Positions 1 to 10,831 of a stretch of 64,000 bases of DNA are shown piece after piece. Within the stretch, counting starts at the first letter, position 1, and the number at the start of each line of letters is the position of its first letter. Origin of the DNA: Silene conica (taxonomy: Eukaryota > Streptophyta > Magnoliopsida > Caryophyllales > Caryophyllaceae); assembly GCA_029255685.2 (NCBI GenBank), contig CM055316.2, positions 66,107,237-66,171,236 on the forward strand, given 5' to 3'. Below the pieces are notes generated by a model that searched no databases, had not been told where the DNA came from, and saw nothing but the letters and a program-made list of their open reading frames with translations. Position numbers and translations under genes: made by a program.

Positions 1-1478
1 TCAAAATGATTGCAAAAAAGTACTTGAGGAATTGTTCACTTTTCGACCACAAATCTGGTCCAACCTCTTATTGGCAATGGCGTAAGCTTATGAGTCTTCG
101 GACTTTGTTTAGAAAAGGGTTGAGATGGCAGGTAGGAAACGGTAGCAGCATAAAATTTTGGTCAGATAATTGGGTTTTCCCACATCCTATTACCAATTGT
201 ATGGATGAGGATAGTTTTCTCAAGATCCTAATCTCTTAGTTAAGGATTTCATAACCTCTGACAAACAGTGGGATGTTAGTAAGCTTGCCATTTTAGTGAA
301 TAATAATATTCTTAATCTAATTAATAACATCCCTCTTCCTCTTAACGATATCCCTGATACCCTCCTTTGGGGGTTGTCAGTGGATGAAAATTTCTCTACC
401 AAAACAGCAACATGGTTAGCGCAAGGTATTTTCGACCAAAGTCTTAGTAAATGTGACTTTTATTGGATTTGGAATTTAAATAAATATTCCTCCAAAATTA
501 AAGTTTTTTCTGTGGAAAGCCTGTGTTGACGGTCTTCCAACGAAAAGTAGACTTCTTAAAAGTTATATCGATGTCCCACCAAATTGCGTTTTATGCAACC
601 ACCCAACTGAAAGATCATTTCTTTTACAACTGCCCCTTAATTGGTTCTGTTATCCAAGACGGGGGTATTGTTAGTTTTAGTAATTTTTTATCAAATTTTG
701 ATAATATTACGAGTGAGAGTTTTATAATGAAACTCAATTATCTCAAGAACCTAGTTCCAAAAGATGAGTTTATTAAGATTATTTTTGTCTTGTGGAATAA
801 TGCATGGTTTCATAGAAATGACATTATTTTTAATGATGTTCGTGTTAATAGCAATAAACTTACCATGTTATGTAATGATAGCATTAATTATTAAGATGTG
901 GAATGAGACTAGACATAAGGACCTAGTTAATCCTGAGGAAGACGAGTCAGCTAGAAACACAATTAATAAGGAAGAAATTTGATGGGAGAAACCTCTAAAT
1001 GGATTTCTAAAGCTAAACTTTGATGGATCGAAAATAGATGGAGGTAAATCTTCATTAGGATATTCTATACGAGATCAGAATGGTAAAGTGGTATTGTTGG
1101 GTGCAAAAATGTGTGGATCGAATAGCATTCTCGTTGCGGAAGCCCTCGCATTAAGGGAAGGGATCTTAGCAGCAAAAAATTTAGGAATCTCAAAGTTAAT
1201 GGTGGAAGGAGATAACCTGTGTGTTATTAATTCAATCCGTAGTACTTGGCATATCCTTTGGGAAATTTCTAATATTATCAAGGATATAAAATTAGATCTT
1301 CATTGCTTCGATGAAGTGAAAATTAATCACTGCTTTCGAGAAGCCAACAAAGTCTCTAACTTTATGACATCTATTGGGCATTCGTGTGCTTCTCTTTCGA
1401 GGTGGGTTGAAAGCAGGTGGCTTCAACTTACCTCTCTCATTCGAAAGGATGAGATAGGTTGGTCTTATCTTAGAGGAA
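1..1478 (+). pseudogene. LINE (non-LTR retrotransposon) 3' half: RT tail, zinc-binding region and RNase H, decayed
   Basis: Three reading frames in succession give recognisable parts of a plant LINE ORF2. Positions 6-239 have the post-RT signature (WQWRKL, then WQVGNGSSIKFWSDNW). Positions 296-894 resemble the zinc-binding reverse-transcriptase region but change frame near 525. Positions 1088-1473 are the RNase H-type C-terminal domain (AEALALREGI, then VEGDNLCVINSI, ending CFREANKVSNFM). The frame changes and stops (239, 894, 980) make it a dead copy, and its 5' end lies outside the window. The RNase H frame is cut at 1478 by copia-1. It resumes at 6625 and reaches a TAG at 6635-6637, then a poly(A) run at 6653-6667, so the true LINE 3' end lies beyond the nested element. 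Confidence 0.85.
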
Positions 1479-1782
1479 TATTACGCACCTCTTCCCTTTC
1501 CCAAAGTTTACAGTCCACAAAACTAATTCTCCTTTTCCCAGGTTCATCTTCAACTCACGCACCATCTCCTTCTCCTTTTCACACTCAACAGCTCTCTCCT
1601 CTTTATCATCACCAATGGCTACATGAAGGGCATCTACATCAATGCCTTGACTAGAATAGATTTCTCTTTTGTATATATATATATATATGTGTTATCTTTC
1701 CAGATTGTAAACACACAATTTCTGATTTGAATATACTTACAAATACTACTTTCAATTCTCTACAAATTGTCTATTTCTATTA
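1479..1782 (+). repeat. copia-1 5' LTR (304 bp)
   Basis: It matches 6329-6624 except for about six base changes and a longer (TA)n at about 1673-1688. The TA run after TTTTGTA could serve as the TATA element. The end at 1782 is set by the primer site that follows. Confidence 0.93.
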
Positions 1783-1794
1783 TGGTATCTAAGC
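1783..1794 (+). promoter_or_regulatory. copia-1 primer-binding site
   Basis: TGGTATCTAAGC directly follows the LTR. The plant initiator methionyl-tRNA complement is TGGTATCAGAGC, so two positions differ. It is the expected start point for minus-strand DNA synthesis. Confidence 0.8.
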
Positions 1795-1855
1795 TAGGTT
1801 AAATTTTTTTTTCTATCCCTTGTTCTCAGTCGTCATCTTCCTTCTTTAATTAAAG

Positions 1856-3625
1856 ATGACAAATTCTGAGAATTCTCTCAATAATTCAAACAATACGTCT
1901 TATTCCCTGGTTCATGTCGAACACCCAGGGGCATCTATCACTCCTATTGTGTTCAATGGTCTCAATTATGATGATTGGTCTCGATCTTTTCTTCTAGCTT
2001 TAATGGCAAAAGGGAAGTCAGGTTATCTTAATGGCTCCATTTCCAAACCCGTTGTTACAGCTGATGAGTTTGGAGTATGGCAGGCCACTAATGCTCTTGT
2101 TACGGCTTTGATTTTTAACACAATTGATTCATCTATTCGGAAACAAATTGCTATCCGATCAGAGGCGAAATCGGTTTGGGATGATATCAAAACCCGCTTC
2201 TGTCAGAGCAACGAAGCCCGTGTGTACCAGTTGGAAGCTGAGCTTCTTGCTTGCCGTCAAGGTCCCAACGAGAGTCTTATGGCTTATTATGGTCGTATGA
2301 CTTCTATTTGGGATGCTATTGTTGAACACGATCCTTTGCCTTCCTGCTCGTGCAATCCTTGCACTTGTGATTGGCTTTCTATTATGTCTGCTCGTCGTGA
2401 ATCGAAAAAGGTACGCGGTTTTCTTATGGGACTTGATGAGCGGTTTACTAATTCTCGTTCCCATATTATTGGTATTAGTCCCCTGCCCAGATTAGACATT
2501 GTTTATAACCGTCTTTTGCAAGACGAAGGGGTTCGCAATCTCTCTGTTTCGAAATCTGATTCTCAGCCTGAAACACAAGCTTTTGACGCTCGTATTTCCC
2601 ATGGGACTCGCCCTTCTGGAAGGGGGCGTGACTTTAGCAAAGACCGAAAGTCAGGCAGTCGTCAAACCAATTCTACTACCTCTGACCGTCCTAAATATTT
2701 TTGTGACTCGTGTCAAAAACCGGGTCATAGCTTACAATTTTGTTACAAAGTAACGGGGAAATTTCCCGAATATTGGGGCGAAAGACCTCGTGATCGAATT
2801 TATCTCGACCCCAATTTTCCTAATGATTTAAGCAAGGCTACTATTGTTCTCGATCCCCATCATGCTAATATGACTACTGTTAATTCCGGGGGCAAAGTCT
2901 TGGCTGCTGCTAATACTCGGGCTGTTGGTCCGTCTTCGTCTCGGCCTATTTTTAATAAACTAGATGTTGTTGATCTTAATTCTCTTACACCCCAAGAGCT
3001 TGCTGACATAACAGCTATTTGGAAAGCACGCAAACAGGAAGGTAGTTCGGAACGACTAAATGGTAATATTACTAAACTCTCTTGGATCATGGATACAGGG
3101 GCATCCCATCATATGTTTGGATGCCTCACCCATTTTATTAATATTTACGATATTCAACCTTTATCTGTTGGTTTACCCAATGGCGATTTAACTATCGCTT
3201 CCAAAGCCGATGATGTTTATTTATCGTCTCATCTTATTCTACGAAATGTTTTATATGCACAAAATTTAACATGCCATCTCATTTCTGTCTCTAATTTGCT
3301 ATGTGATACTTCTTTAACTATTCAATTCTCTCATAATCTTTGTTTAATTCAGGACCGTACCTCGAAGATGACGATTGGAGTTGGTGAGCAACATGAGGGA
3401 ATTTATTATTTAAAAAAGCTACGAGGCGATAAGGTTCGAATAAATGTTGTCAACACAAGTGATATGGTTGAGTTGTGGCATCGGAGGTTGGGACACCCTT
3501 CCTCCTCTTTATCTTGTTTTTTACCGTGTTTTAGTAATATAATAAGCCTATCAATTCTACTTTTTCTAGCAAAGACTGTGATATTTGTTTACGAGCAAAA
3601 CAAACTCGGCAATCATTTTCTTTAA
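1856..3625 (+). pseudogene. copia-1 gag-protease ORF, frameshifted before integrase
   Basis: The frame opens at ATG 1856, 73 bp after the LTR. The N-terminus (HVEHPGASITPIVFNGLNYD, then DWSRSFLLAL) is the copia-type gag N domain, followed by a UBN2-like capsid region. A CX2CX4HX4C zinc knuckle (CDSCQKPGHSLQFC) lies near residue 283. The aspartic protease motif WIMDTGASHHM is near residue 410. The pre-integrase motif LWHRRLGHPSSS is near residue 540. After that the frame leaves the homologous reading: the integrase zinc-finger residues (CDICLRAKQT) continue in another frame from about 3540, so a small indel at about 3530-3545 separates gag-protease from the rest. The last ~30 codons to 3625 are out-of-frame read-through. 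Confidence 0.9.
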
Positions 3626-6321
3626 GTACAAATATTGTAGATGATATATTTTTTCTTATTCATTGTGATTTATGGGGTCCTTATTCCGAAAATGCCTCTT
3701 GTGGGTCTAGTTATTTTTTAACCATTGTGGATGATTTTTCCCGTGCCACGTGGGTTTATTTATTACGATACAAAAACGATACTCATCATACTTTAATAAA
3801 ATTCTTTAAAATGGTTGAGCGCCAATTTCAGAAACAAGTTAAAATTCTTCGATCCGACAATGGGACCGAATTTACTTCCCTTCGTTCTTTTTTCAATGAA
3901 AACGGTATTCTTTTTCAAACCTCAAACGTTGACACGCCTCAACAAAACGGTCGTGTTGAACGTAAACATCGGCACATTTTAAACGTTGCTCGCGCTCTTT
4001 TATTTCAGGCCAATCTTCCCATCTCTTTTTGGGGAGAATGTATCCTAAGGGCCGTCCATCTTATCAATCGTACTCCTTCTATGTTTCATAACGGGAAAAC
4101 ACCTTACGAGATTCTTTTTCAAAAACCACCCAATTTGGACAATATTAAAACTTTTGGGTGTCTTTGTTATGCTAAAAACTTTGACCGCTCCCGCGACAAA
4201 TTTGCTTCGCGTAGTCGAAAATGCGTTTTTCTTAGCTATCCTTTTGGTAAAAAAGGGTGGAAGGTTTTTGATTTAGAGACTCAAACATACTTTTCATTTC
4301 GTGATGTTCACTTTCTTGAAAACGAGTTTCCTTATCGCTCTTCTTCTTCCACTCCTTGTATCTCCGCTGATTTGGATACTTCACCTGACATTGTCGTGGT
4401 CACCGCCACTGATGACACACACACAAACGACTCTGGTCCGTCATCTACACCCAACACCGACATTACACCTAACCCCGACCCTACACCTAACACCGACACA
4501 ACACCTAACACCGACACTACATCTACCACAGAGGCTGCCACCAATAATACCACTCACATTTCCACCTCCCAACCCGCGGTTGACACCATGGGGAAAGGAC
4601 AACGAAAAAAATTCCCGAACTCTCGTCTTAAAGGTTATGTGCAACCACCTCGACGTCCCTCCACTCATGTGCTCTCCATCTCTTCTTCGTCTTCGAAAGT
4701 TACTCGATACCCTATCTCTAATTATGTCGCTTATAACAATTTTTCAACTAACCATAAAGTCTTCTTATCGGCCGTGACAGCACATTACGAGCCTAGCTCT
4801 TTTTACGATGCTATGTAGGTACCAGAATGGCGTGCTGCTATGAAAAAAGAAATTGATGCTCTTGAACGTAATCAAACTTGGATTGTTAAACCTCTTCCTC
4901 CTAATAAGAAGGCTATGGGTTCTAAATGGGTTTACAAAATTAAGTATAATGCCGGTGGTACTATTGAAAGATTCAAAGCTCGGCTCGTGATCATGGGTAA
5001 TAGGCAAGTTGAGGGTGTTGATTACACCGAGACTTTTGCTCCGACTGCCAAACTTGTTTCTGTTAGAACTCTTCTTGTTATTGCTGCTGCAAAGAACTGG
5101 GAACTCCATCAAATGGACGTTCATAATGCTTTCTTACATGGTGATTTGACCGAAGAAGTCTACATGAAACCTCCACCCGGGTATTCTTTTACCAGTGGGT
5201 CAGTATGTCGTCTCCGCAAATCCTTATACGGTCTCAAACAAGCTCCCCGCTGTTGGTATGCCAAATTAGCTTCCGCTCTAACTGATTATGGCTTTACTCA
5301 GTGCCCATATGATCACTCCCTATTTTCAATGATTAAATCTGGGACCGAAGTATATGTGCTCATTTACGTTGATGATCTCGTCATATGTGGTAACAATTCT
5401 GATATCATCACTCAATTCAAAACTTATCTCAGTACCTGTTTTCACATGAAGGACCTTGGTCCGTTGAAGTATTTTCTGGGACTTGAAATTGCACGCAGCA
5501 AGTCAGGCACTTTTATCTCACAACGCAAGTATGCACTTGATATATTATGTGAAGCTGGTCTTTTGGGTTCCAAACCGGTTGTTGTTCCGATGGAGCCAAA
5601 TCACCAGTTGGCTCTCTCCACTTCCGCCCTCATGAATGATCCTCAAGTTTATCGCCGCTTAGTTGGCCGCTTGGTTTATCTCACTATTACCCGTCCAGAG
5701 CTTACGTATTCTATACATGTTCTTGCTCAATTTATGCACGCTCCTCGTCTCGATCATTGGAATGCCGCTCTTCATGTTGTTCGCTATATTAAACAGAATC
5801 ACGGTCAAGGACTATTATTCCGTTCCGGCAACAATCTTACTCTTAATGCTTATTGTGACGCTACTTACGCGAGTTGTCCTCTCACTCGACGATCCTTATC
5901 GGCATATATTGTTTTTCTCGGGGATGCTCCAATCTCTTGGAAAACAAAGAAACAAACTACTGTCTCCAAATCTTCCGCTGAATCTGAATACAGAGCTATG
6001 GCCTATACGGTTTGTGAGCTCAAATGGTTAAAGGGGCTTCTAGCATTCTTAGGCATCAACCATGATCATCATATCCAACTACATTGCGACAGTCAATCTG
6101 CCATCCACATTACACGCAATCCGGTTTTTCATGAACGCACCAAACATATTGAGGTTGATAGTCATTTTATTCGTGATGAGATTTTGAAAGGTGTCATCAA
6201 GCCATCCTTTGTTCCTACGAAGAGCCAAGTCGCGGATATCCTTACCAACGCTTTGGGCCGCACTTCGTTTGACGCTTTATTACCCAAGTTGGGCGTTATC
6301 AACCCCCACGCTCCAACTTGA
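3540..6321 (+). pseudogene. copia-1 integrase-RT-RNase H, one internal stop
   Basis: Integrase core: TIVDDFSRATWVYLL, then LRSDNGTEFTSL and QTSNVDTPQQNGRVERKHRH, the D,D35E pattern of copia integrase. A Ser/Thr/Pro-rich linker with a short repeat (TPNTDTTPN) covers about 4440-4560. TAG at 4816-4818 interrupts the frame and the same frame continues directly, so this is a point nonsense mutation. Reverse transcriptase follows from 4840: [24 protein letters not shown] and the catalytic YVDDLVICG. RNase H follows (YCDATYASCPLTRRS, SSAESEYRAMAY, HCDSQSAIHI). The frame ends at TGA 6319-6321, which overlaps the polypurine tract. The element could move only with help in trans. Confidence 0.92.
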
Positions 6322-6328
6322 GGGAGGG
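6320..6328 (+). promoter_or_regulatory. copia-1 polypurine tract
   Basis: GAGGGAGGG abuts the 3' LTR and is the expected plus-strand primer. It shares its first two bases with the pol stop codon. Confidence 0.85.
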
Positions 6329-6624
6329 TATTACGCACCTCTTCCCTTTCCCAAAGTTTACAGTCCACAAAACTAATTCTCCTTTTCCCAGGTTCATCTT
6401 CAACTCACGCACCATCTCCTTCTCCTTTTCACACTCAACAACTCTCTCCTCTTTATCATCACCAATGGCTACATGAAAGACATCTACATCAATGCCTTGA
6501 CTATAATAGATTTCTCTTTTGTATATATATATGTTATCTTTCCAGATTGTAAACACACAATTTCTAATTTGAATATACTTACAAATATTACTTTCAATTC
6601 TCTACAAATTGTCTATTTCTATTA
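6329..6624 (+). repeat. copia-1 3' LTR (296 bp)
   Basis: Partner of 1479-1782, starting TATTACGCACC and ending TTTCTATTA. It is followed by the target duplication AGGAA at 6625-6629. Confidence 0.93.
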
Positions 6625-6667
6625 AGGAACAACCTAGTTTTCTTACCATATTAAAAAAAAAAAAAAA
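6625..6667 (+). mobile_element. Detached 3' terminus of the LINE with stop codon and poly(A)
   Basis: After the copia-1 3' LTR the LINE resumes with the duplicated AGGAA. If the LTR element is mentally removed, the RNase H frame continues for two codons and stops at TAG 6635-6637. A run of 15 A at 6653-6667 closes the element. This shows that the LINE inserted first and copia-1 later. Confidence 0.8.
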
Positions 6668-7659
6668 GATAGTATGTAAACTACGCAATATAACTAGAGT
6701 CGATCATAAATGTATCGGCCCTTCTAATTCCCTAAGATACTCCACAAAATAAATCTTCTCAGTAACTACACACCATCTCCGAATTGGATCACCACAGATT
6801 CCCAACAACAAAACAGGGACATCCATCTGCATAATCATCAAGTATAAGCAAAGGAAATAATCACAAGCACGAACTAACCACTCCAATGCCCCCTCACACA
6901 CACACAGTAACCAACTACATACACACAATTACCAACCCCGACACCCCACAACCCCCAATCACTTCCACTAACACCAGCTTCCGGCCGTCAATGCGAACAT
7001 CATGCCCCCCTGTCAACTCCATCCTAGCCCCACCGTCGATCCAACACCTTCATCGTGACTGAAGGTCGATCGAATGACAATTCTAGCTGAGTTTAGGCAA
7101 CGAAAATGGTGCGAAGAGCGTGGGTGGCGCGGGTATAAGGGCGCGGAGCGGAGATCGGTGCGGGTTTAGGGTGGTGAGGGTGGTCGACGGTGGTAAAGGG
7201 TAGGGAAGGGATTGTTTGTTTTTTTGGTTTTGATTTCTACCTGGGTGAAAGGGAGGAGTTAGGGTAAAAACTGAGGGATAATTTCAGAATAAGATGAAAA
7301 GGATGTGCAAAATTTGGAAAGTCTAAAAAAAACTTGTGTATGATAACGTAGTGGTGGATGTATCAATATGCTTGAAATGTAATCTTGAAATGTCATTACA
7401 TAACATTCCCTATTGAACGAAGGTAAAAAAAAAATAAGGAAATGAATTAAATAAGAAAAAATATTGTAGTGTGTTAGATGATTGACAGGAGGGGAGGTAT
7501 TGTGCGATATTGTTTTAAGATGGAGTCATTAAAATAAAAATAAAATATTTGTATTGTGAGGTATTGTCGTGATGAAGCGATTAAAATATAACTTACAAAT
7601 AGGAAATAAAGAAAATATTGTGAATTAAAAAAAAATAAGGGAAGTTTACTGGATATAAG
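6668..7659. other. Intergenic; no gene recognised
   Basis: There is a GC-richer patch at about 6940-7250 (CCACC-rich, then GGTGG/GGGTA-rich) and AT-rich sequence after that. Short frames here show no family signature. I see no element boundary beyond the LINE poly(A). Confidence 0.5.
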
Positions 7660-7995
7660 AGTAACATTATTGGTGGTCTTAAGACCAAACTTTCTTAAAT
7701 CTTAAGACAAGACTCCCTCAATTTTACCAATAATCTACCCGAGTCTTGAGGAAAGTCTTAAGTCGAGTCTTGAAAATTCAGGACTCTCCTTAAGACTTTG
7801 GTGGGTCTTGACCCCACTAAAAGTAGTTTAATAAGTATGTAAAAAGAAAAAGTAAAATGAAAAAGTAGAGTCTAAGGTGAGTCTGACGGATAATGTATAA
7901 AGTTTTGGGTGAGTCTGAGATAGTCTGAACAATAAAAAATAATAAAAATTAGTGGAAATCTGATGTGGCAGAGTGTTAAGACTTTAGGGAGTCTT
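7660..7995. repeat. MITE-like sequence rich in AAGTCTT/AAGACTC motifs
   Basis: The stretch contains many short copies of CTTAAGAC, AGTCTTGA and GAGTCT in both orientations. The left end (AGTAACATTATTGGTGGTCTTAAGACC) resembles Harbinger-type MITE termini I know. The right partner is only weakly inverted (AAGACTTTAGGGAGTCTTTAC), and no target duplication could be fixed. Confidence 0.3.
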
Positions 7996-8103
7996 TACCC
8001 TAAAGATAACGTGAAAACTTCCGACTCTCAAATCCCAAATAAAAGAAAAACCTATGAGTGGAGAGAGGTTAGACACGTAGTTCATAAATTCAAGAGTACA
8101 GTA

Positions 8104-8183
8104 ATGGCGGAAGCAAGCATTCTACCCGTTGCAAAATCCATAATTTCCAAGCTTGATTCAATAACATCCTGTAATATCCGCTC
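8104..8183 (+). pseudogene. NLR-1 first-exon-like fragment (start of a CC domain)
   Basis: The ATG at 8104 opens MAEASILPVAKSIISKLDSI, which is how Rx-type coiled-coil NLRs commonly begin. It runs into a good splice donor at 8184 (CTC|GTAAG). No NB-ARC follows. The next NLR-like coding is at 8628, and the simplest donor-acceptor pair leaves the reading frame mismatched. I read it as the 5' stub of a locus that has lost most of its CC and NB-ARC. It could also belong to an alternative transcript. Confidence 0.55.
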
Positions 8184-8627
8184 GTAAGATGAAAAAGGTA
8201 TTTTCTACTTATTTCTACTTCTCCCATGATTGAGTAATTGGCTTCATTTTATTTAGTTTAAACAATCAGAAATGTTTCAGATTGCATGGATTAGTTGCCA
8301 TAAAGCAGTGTACGATGGTTCATTTGGCACGTGTATTTCGATTCATACTCTTGTGGGTTTACTTTGCTTAATGAAACCTTGGTAGGTTTACTCTCAAGTC
8401 CAAAGAGCATTAGAATGAGGCGTGTGTTAAGGTATAAGAAATATTGATAGGGTCTCAACCCTTCGCTTAAACATTTGGTTGAGTAGACAATTTACGTCTT
8501 CGATTTGCTTCATGCTACAGCTACACCAGAATAGTTGGTTTGGGTCAGAAAACTTGAGAGTTATGCTGTTTCTAAGCATCATTTTTTTTCGTCTTTTTAT
8601 ATCTGCTAAGACTTTGAATTTCAGCAG

Positions 8628-10289
8628 GAGCTAAGCTCGCCTGAAGACAATGAAACTTCAAATACTGCTCAAATTTCAGAAATCTCATACTTATCTGGGA
8701 GAGAGGAAATGAAGCTTCATTTTCATCTCTTCCCCAGTGATTATGAATTTGAAAGAGAAACACTGGTTCTTTTGTGGATAGCGGCTGGTTACTTCAGAGC
8801 TGGGTTTATGGAAGAGTCTGCTAGGAGATATTTTGACGGTTTTGTAGAAGAAGGGTACATCATCCTCTCTGGGATTGATAAATTTTCAGGGACATGTAAG
8901 TACATCATTAATGTTGATAAAGCTCTCGATGTTGCAAATGATGGTCTCTATACCATATTGAGAGACGAAAATATGGAAGGTGAGATCACAAAGTATCAAC
9001 ATATCTCAATTGTGTCAAATTATATCAACCAAAAGACATTTGAGATGTTAAAGAGATTCAATGAGTTGAGGACGGTTTTGTTTATCAACAATTATGGCCC
9101 TGCCCTCAATCAAGTACCTTCAGACATGTTCCTAGCCCTACCGTGTATGGAAACACTGGATTTAAGTGGAAGTCACATCACAGAATTGCCAGGTTCTATA
9201 GGGAATGTGAGACAGCTTCGCTACCTTGATTTGTCATTTACATTGATTGACAGGTTGCCTGAAACCATAGGTCGTCTCGTGGAATTGCAGACACTGAAAC
9301 TTAATGGTTGTGACAAGCTATTCAATCTTCCAAAGGGGTTGAAAAAGCTGATCCGCCTTCGGCATTTATTTTTTGATGTTCTTGGTCAGTTAAGTTTTAT
9401 GCCTAGAGGAATAGGGGCCCTTACCGAGCTTCGTACCTTATCAGCCTTCATTGTGGATGCAGAGGACGGCTGTAATATTAGTGAATTAAGGAATATGAAT
9501 AACCTTAGTGGATATTGTTGCATCTCAGGCTTGGAAAATGCATCAGACAGTGATGCCTCAGAATCAGTTTTGCTCCATAAAAAACATCTTACTCACATAC
9601 AGTTAAGATGGGATGGATATGGTGCAACTAATGATGATAATGCCTTCTTACCTGTGTCGTATCTGGAGCCACATTCTTGCCTGGAAAATTTGGAGTTGGT
9701 TTGTTACCCTAACTCAAGTCTCCCAGGCTGGATTTTTGACAAGAAGTTCGAGAATCTTACTAGCATTACATTCCGCAAATGTGAAAATACCATTCTTGGC
9801 ATTTACCTTGGAAACCTGCCAAATCTCAAGTATCTTGACATTATTCAGATGAACAAAGTCCATACTATTGATCACTTCATCCATGCTAATTATGAATATG
9901 TTAGCTTTCCTAAATTGGAGAAGCTAACAATTAACGGAATGTTTAATCTGGCTAAGTGGGCGGTCGCATCGTACAAGAGCTTTCCACTTCTGTCTAAGCT
10001 GAGCATCAAAAATTGTCCCAACATTCCTGAACTTCATTTCATTGCGTATCTTGGTTCATTAGAATATATAGAAATAAGTCATTGCAAGGCACTGGAGTCT
10101 TTGTGTGATAGAAGATTATTGTCAGGAAAGCTAAAGACTTTAGTGATCGATAGTTGTCCTTTACTGAAGAAGAAGTTTTGGGTGAACGCTGAAGACTGGC
10201 ACAAAATTGAACATGTGCCAGAAATTTGGTTTGATCTAGTAGACATGCACTCTCCTGAAGAAGATAGCCATCATTCAGGTTCACTCTAA
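8628..10289 (+). pseudogene. NLR-1: truncated disease-resistance-like protein (ARC2 tail + LRR)
   Basis: The frame is open from an AG at 8626-8627; the first ATG is at 8709, which would give 526 aa. The sequence HFHLFPSDYEFERETLVLLW, then IAAGYF, is the RNBS-D/ARC2 region of CNL proteins. The P-loop, kinase-2 and GLPL motifs are absent. About 14 leucine-rich repeats follow (for example LDLSGSHITELPGSIGNVRQ and LRYLDLSFTLIDRLPETIGR), with a C-terminal cluster of cysteine-containing repeats (LSIKNCPNI, LVIDSCPLL) typical of this class. The stop is at 10287-10289. Such a protein could not bind nucleotide alone, so it is either a pseudogene or an LRR-only relic. Exon-like pieces follow at 10422 and 10696. 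Confidence 0.8.
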
Positions 10290-10421
10290 TTATCTTGATA
10301 TAAATAAGAGTAAATTAAAAATTGCTGCTTTTTAAAATCAACTTTTTTTTTTTTTTTAAAAAAACACTCTTTTAAAAGGCACTTTATTTCTCGTTTGATG
10401 GTATAACTTGTTGCTTTGTAG

Positions 10422-10483
10422 ATTCTGAAGACAAAGATGAGGAGGAGAATAAGTCAGAGCACAAAGAAGATGAAGGGCACTTG
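10422..10483 (+). other. Exon-like segment downstream of NLR-1
   Basis: TTTGTAG before 10422 and TTG|GTAATA at 10484 bracket an open acidic stretch (EDKDEEENKSEHKEDEGH). The upstream words (AACTTGTTGCTTTGTAGATTC) recur almost unchanged before 10696, which suggests a duplicated exon border. It could be an alternative 3' exon of NLR-1. No homology is recognised. Confidence 0.4.
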
Positions 10484-10695
10484 GTAATACATCTAACATC
10501 TTCATTTAATTTTCTTAATCTAATAGTAATATGCTACTGATATTGATGCAATATCAACACTTGTTATGAACCATCTTAAGTTTCGAATGGAGTAGCAAAC
10601 TAGCAATTAGGCCTATAGCTTTGATTATGAATCTCATCAATTCAACCATCTTAACTCATTTCTTCTTTTTGATCATATAACTTGTTGCTCTGAAG

Positions 10696-10821
10696 ATTCC
10701 GAACACACAAATGTCGGCTAGCCGGGGCATAGGGTGGATGAAGAGAAACTCGGATCTTGAAGTGAAAAATGAGGGCGAGTTATTTGGACCTTTGACACCA
10801 TACACCGTCTATTTTGAGAAG
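10696..10821 (+). other. Second exon-like segment, 42 open codons
   Basis: It is preceded by CTCTGAAG and followed by the donor GAAG|GTACGT at 10822. The whole segment is open in one frame (contains MSASRGIGWMKRNSDLEVKN and ends in PYTVYFEK). No family is recognised. The 516-bp inverted-repeat element begins 10 bp after the exon border and may have cut the locus. Confidence 0.35.
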
Positions 10822-10831
10822 GTACGTGTTC

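Larger units (their letters stand above)
1479..6624 (+). mobile_element. copia-1: full-length Ty1/copia retrotransposon, nested in a LINE
   Basis: The order is LTR, primer-binding site, gag-protease, integrase, reverse transcriptase, RNase H, polypurine tract, LTR. A 5-bp target duplication AGGAA lies at 1474-1478 and 6625-6629. The LTRs begin TATTAC and end CTATTA, so the termini are TA...TA and not TG...CA. The boundaries are fixed by the primer site directly after the left LTR, the purine tract directly before the right one, and the target duplication. About six substitutions plus a TA-repeat length change separate the LTRs (roughly 2%), so the insertion is fairly young. Coding is broken by a frameshift near 3530-3545 and a TAG at 4816-4818. 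Confidence 0.95.

Noticed and set aside
4440-4560. Tandem peptide TPNTDTTPN as a separate gene or satellite
   Set aside because: It is the flexible linker between integrase and RT of copia-1.
2159-5124. Minus-strand frames inside copia-1
   Set aside because: Antisense to gag, integrase and RT; low-complexity or composition-driven.
7963-8187. 74-codon frame starting at 7963 as a gene
   Set aside because: The NLR-type start is the internal ATG at 8104; the upstream part overlaps the AAGTCTT repeat region.
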